A DNA stretch of 5,039 nt from Chloroflexota bacterium (GTDB lineage Bacteria; Chloroflexota; Anaerolineae; JACRMK01), in the NCBI GenBank assembly GCA_016200765.1, contig JACQEC010000082.1:1-5039 (forward strand), given 5' to 3'. The position numbers and the translations under genes are program-made. The notes beneath the pieces are model-generated. The model saw only the letters and a list, made by a program, of their open reading frames with translations. It did no database searches and was not told where the DNA came from. Of the stretch, positions 3,367 through 5,039 are shown one piece after another (within the stretch, counting starts at the first letter, position 1; each line of letters starts with the position of its first letter).

Positions 3367-5039
3367 ATGTCACGAAAATCTCCCGACCCGTCACCCTCCC
3401 GTCGAACCGCTTTCAGGCGGAGCCGCGCGCTTGGCCTCTTGATCAGCTTCGTTATCATCCCGGCCCTGCTCGTGCTGGCGCTGGTTCTGCCGCCCATCTC
3501 CCTGCCGGAGCGCATCTTCGACGCCGATTACCGCGCCATCAGTCGCAGTGGAACCGACCTGCCCAGTCAGGACGGCGCGCGTCTGTCAGTTCCACCCGAA
3601 GGCATGGCCAAGGTCGCCGGGGTCACGAAACTGAAACTCGACAACATCGCCCGCACAGCCTTCACGGAGGGAAAGGCCGGAGACGAGATGGCAAAGGCGC
3701 TGGCCGCATTCCCGCCCAACCTCGACCTGAAAAGCCCGGTCTATCAATTCTCGCTGAAAGGCAATGCGCCGAGCCAGGCGGTCTTCAGCGCGCCCATCCT
3801 GAACAACACCGACCCGCTCACGACGCTGGATTTTTACTCGTGGGACGGCACGCGCTGGGAGTACCTGCCCGGCCGCTTCTTTGACGACGACACCGGCGAG
3901 GCAAGCCTGACCGCCCTGCCGAAAGCCATCGCAATCGCCCAAACCAAGCCCGTCCCACCGGTCATCTCGGCGGAGATGGCCGCGGCGGTTGATCTGCCGA
4001 AGCTGGCGCAGGACACGCTGGCCGAGCTTAACCCGCTGGGTGTCACCGTCAAGGATGATGGGTCGCTCACGGGCCAGCCGCTCCGTGTTTCATCGGCGCA
4101 AACGACCATCGTCATTCCCACCATCAGCAATCTGGATACCACCTCCACCAGCGCGGGAACGCCAGCCGTCCGCGCCGATATCGTCGGCAAAGTGCTGGCC
4201 ACCGACAGCGCGCGTCAAGCGCACGTGCGGGCGATCGCCGACTTCGCCGTCCAGAACCTTCTGCCCGGCGTTGACATCTATTATGCCGGATTGAAGACGG
4301 ATCTGCGTCCCTATTTCACCCAGTTCGTCCGGGAGTTAGCGGCAGAACTGCACGCGCGTGGCAAATTGCTCACCGTCAGCGTGCCTCCGCCGGTCCCGAT
4401 CTCTGCCGGCGATTGGGACACCGGCGCTTACGACTGGCAAGCCATTGGCCAGTTGGCCGACAGCCTCAAGATACCCGCAGTGATTGCGCCCAATGCCTAT
4501 CAGCCCAACGGACTCATGGACAGCCTGCTCCGCTGGACCGTCGCGCGCGTTAATCGGTATAAGGTGCAGGTTCTCCTTGATACGCAGCCGCAAGACCGCG
4601 TGAATAACCAATCGGCGCCCCGCACCTATGAGGATACCCTTCGCGCGTTGGTTGGCAAGATCAAGGTGGAGGGCTTGAGCCGGAGCTACGCCACACCCCA
4701 GCAAGACGTCAAGCTCTTGGTCAGCGTCGCCGACGGTTTCAACGGCTTTCAGCGTGATGACGTCACCAAAGCCTACTCATACACCTATAAGGATGAGACT
4801 GGCCGCCTGCACACGGTGTCACTAGAGACGCCCGAGAGCGTCGCATTCAAGATGGCGCTGGTAAGCCGCTATAACCTAAGAGGCGTCGCCTTCAGAGGCT
4901 TGTTGAGTGCAGGGGCCGATGCGAGCCTGTGGAGCGCAATCGCCCAATACCGGCAGGCCGCCGCCGCTAAGGCTGGCGTGTCCTACGAAGTGGTCTGGAC
5001 GGTCACCGACAGCAAAGGTCAACCGATACAGGTTGAGAA
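3367..5039 (+). CDS. Membrane-anchored extracytoplasmic protein with GH18-like domain, probably catalytically inactive (3' end outside window)
   Basis: An open frame of 557 codons runs off the right edge, so the protein is longer than seen. The ATG at 3367 is supported by AGGAAAGG 4-8 nt upstream and the consensus promoter. A basic N-terminus (RRTAFRRSR, 12-20) precedes one hydrophobic helix (about 22-41) with no clear cleavage site, suggesting a signal anchor with the rest outside. Residues about 120-195 look beta-rich (LDFYSWDGTRWEYLPG) and are unassigned. Residues about 265-527 resemble a glycoside hydrolase 18 barrel: LLPGVDIYYAGL (298-309) at the catalytic strand, GKLLTVSVP (332-340), YDWQAIGQLADS (355-366) and a terminal ESVAFKMALVSRYNLRGVAFRGL...LWSAI (490-525). 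The family motif DGxDxDxE reads P300-G-V-D303-I-Y305-Y-A307, so the catalytic Glu is Ala. Residues after about 530 (VVWTVTDSKGQPIQV) may begin another beta domain. A cell-wall or polysaccharide-binding role is inference, and the GH18 relation is moderate. Confidence 0.75.
   Translation, partial: MSRKSPDPSPSRRTAFRRSRALGLLISFVIIPALLVLALVLPPISLPERIFDADYRAISRSGTDLPSQDGARLSVPPEGMAKVAGVTKLKLDNIARTAFTEGKAGDEMAKALAAFPPNLDLKSPVYQFSLKGNAPSQAVFSAPILNNTDPLTTLDFYSWDGTRWEYLPGRFFDDDTGEASLTALPKAIAIAQTKPVPPVISAEMAAAVDLPKLAQDTLAELNPLGVTVKDDGSLTGQPLRVSSAQTTIVIPTISNLDTTSTSAGTPAVRADIVGKVLATDSARQAHVRAIADFAVQNLLPGVDIYYAGLKTDLRPYFTQFVRELAAELHARGKLLTVSVPPPVPISAGDWDTGAYDWQAIGQLADSLKIPAVIAPNAYQPNGLMDSLLRWTVARVNRYKVQVLLDTQPQDRVNNQSAPRTYEDTLRALVGKIKVEGLSRSYATPQQDVKLLVSVADGFNGFQRDDVTKAYSYTYKDETGRLHTVSLETPESVAFKMALVSRYNLRGVAFRGLLSAGADASLWSAIAQYRQAAAAKAGVSYEVVWTVTDSKGQPIQVE

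Noticed and set aside
3834..4202. Minus-strand open frames within the plus-strand gene (also 3586-3942 and 4336-4704)
   Set aside because: Antisense to a long continuous plus-strand frame that has promoter, ribosome site and domain signals; no motifs of their own.

Overview
The window looks like a GC-rich bacterial chromosome segment. The AroH-type chorismate mutase, the Thermotoga/Bacillus-style DAHP synthase and the 'GGHPMCGKEQSG' form of prephenate dehydrogenase together suggest Chloroflexota or a nearby phylum. This placement is an inference, because no rRNA or other marker gene is present. There are two divergent transcription units with a 388-bp regulatory region (2979-3366) between them. 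No tRNA, rRNA, CRISPR array or mobile element was seen.

Minus-strand unit (3242 down to 1): a compact aromatic amino acid operon. In transcription order it holds a LysE-family amino acid translocator (2978-2358), AroH chorismate mutase (2342-1971), an AroF-type DAHP synthase (1956-943), prephenate dehydrogenase TyrA (946-107) and the first 36 codons of EPSP synthase AroA (110 to the window edge). Gaps are 14-15 bp between the first three genes, and the last two junctions are 4-bp ATGA overlaps, so the genes are almost certainly co-transcribed and partly translationally coupled. DAHP synthase starts the shikimate pathway, AroA makes its penultimate intermediate, AroH converts chorismate to prephenate and TyrA sends prephenate to tyrosine. 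No prephenate dehydratase (Phe branch) is visible here.

The most interesting part is the operon leader. A strong promoter (TTGACA, 18-bp spacer, extended TAGTAT) drives an RNA of about 228 nt before the first structural gene. That RNA encodes a short peptide containing seven consecutive Tyr/Phe codons (YYFYFYF), followed by a textbook intrinsic terminator ending about 20 nt before the translocator start codon. The 20 nt directly after the Tyr/Phe codons can pair over 17 bp with the loop and 3' arm of that terminator (antiterminator). The same 20 nt can instead pair over 11 bp with an upstream copy of the terminator-loop sequence (protector). This has every part of a ribosome-mediated transcription attenuator sensing Tyr and Phe.

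Plus-strand unit (3293 to the right edge): a perfect-consensus promoter (TTGACA, 17 bp, TATAAT), a short 5'UTR and an open-ended gene of at least 557 codons. It encodes a membrane-anchored extracytoplasmic protein with a GH18 (chitinase/spore-type glycosidase)-like barrel whose acidic catalytic motif appears to be lost.
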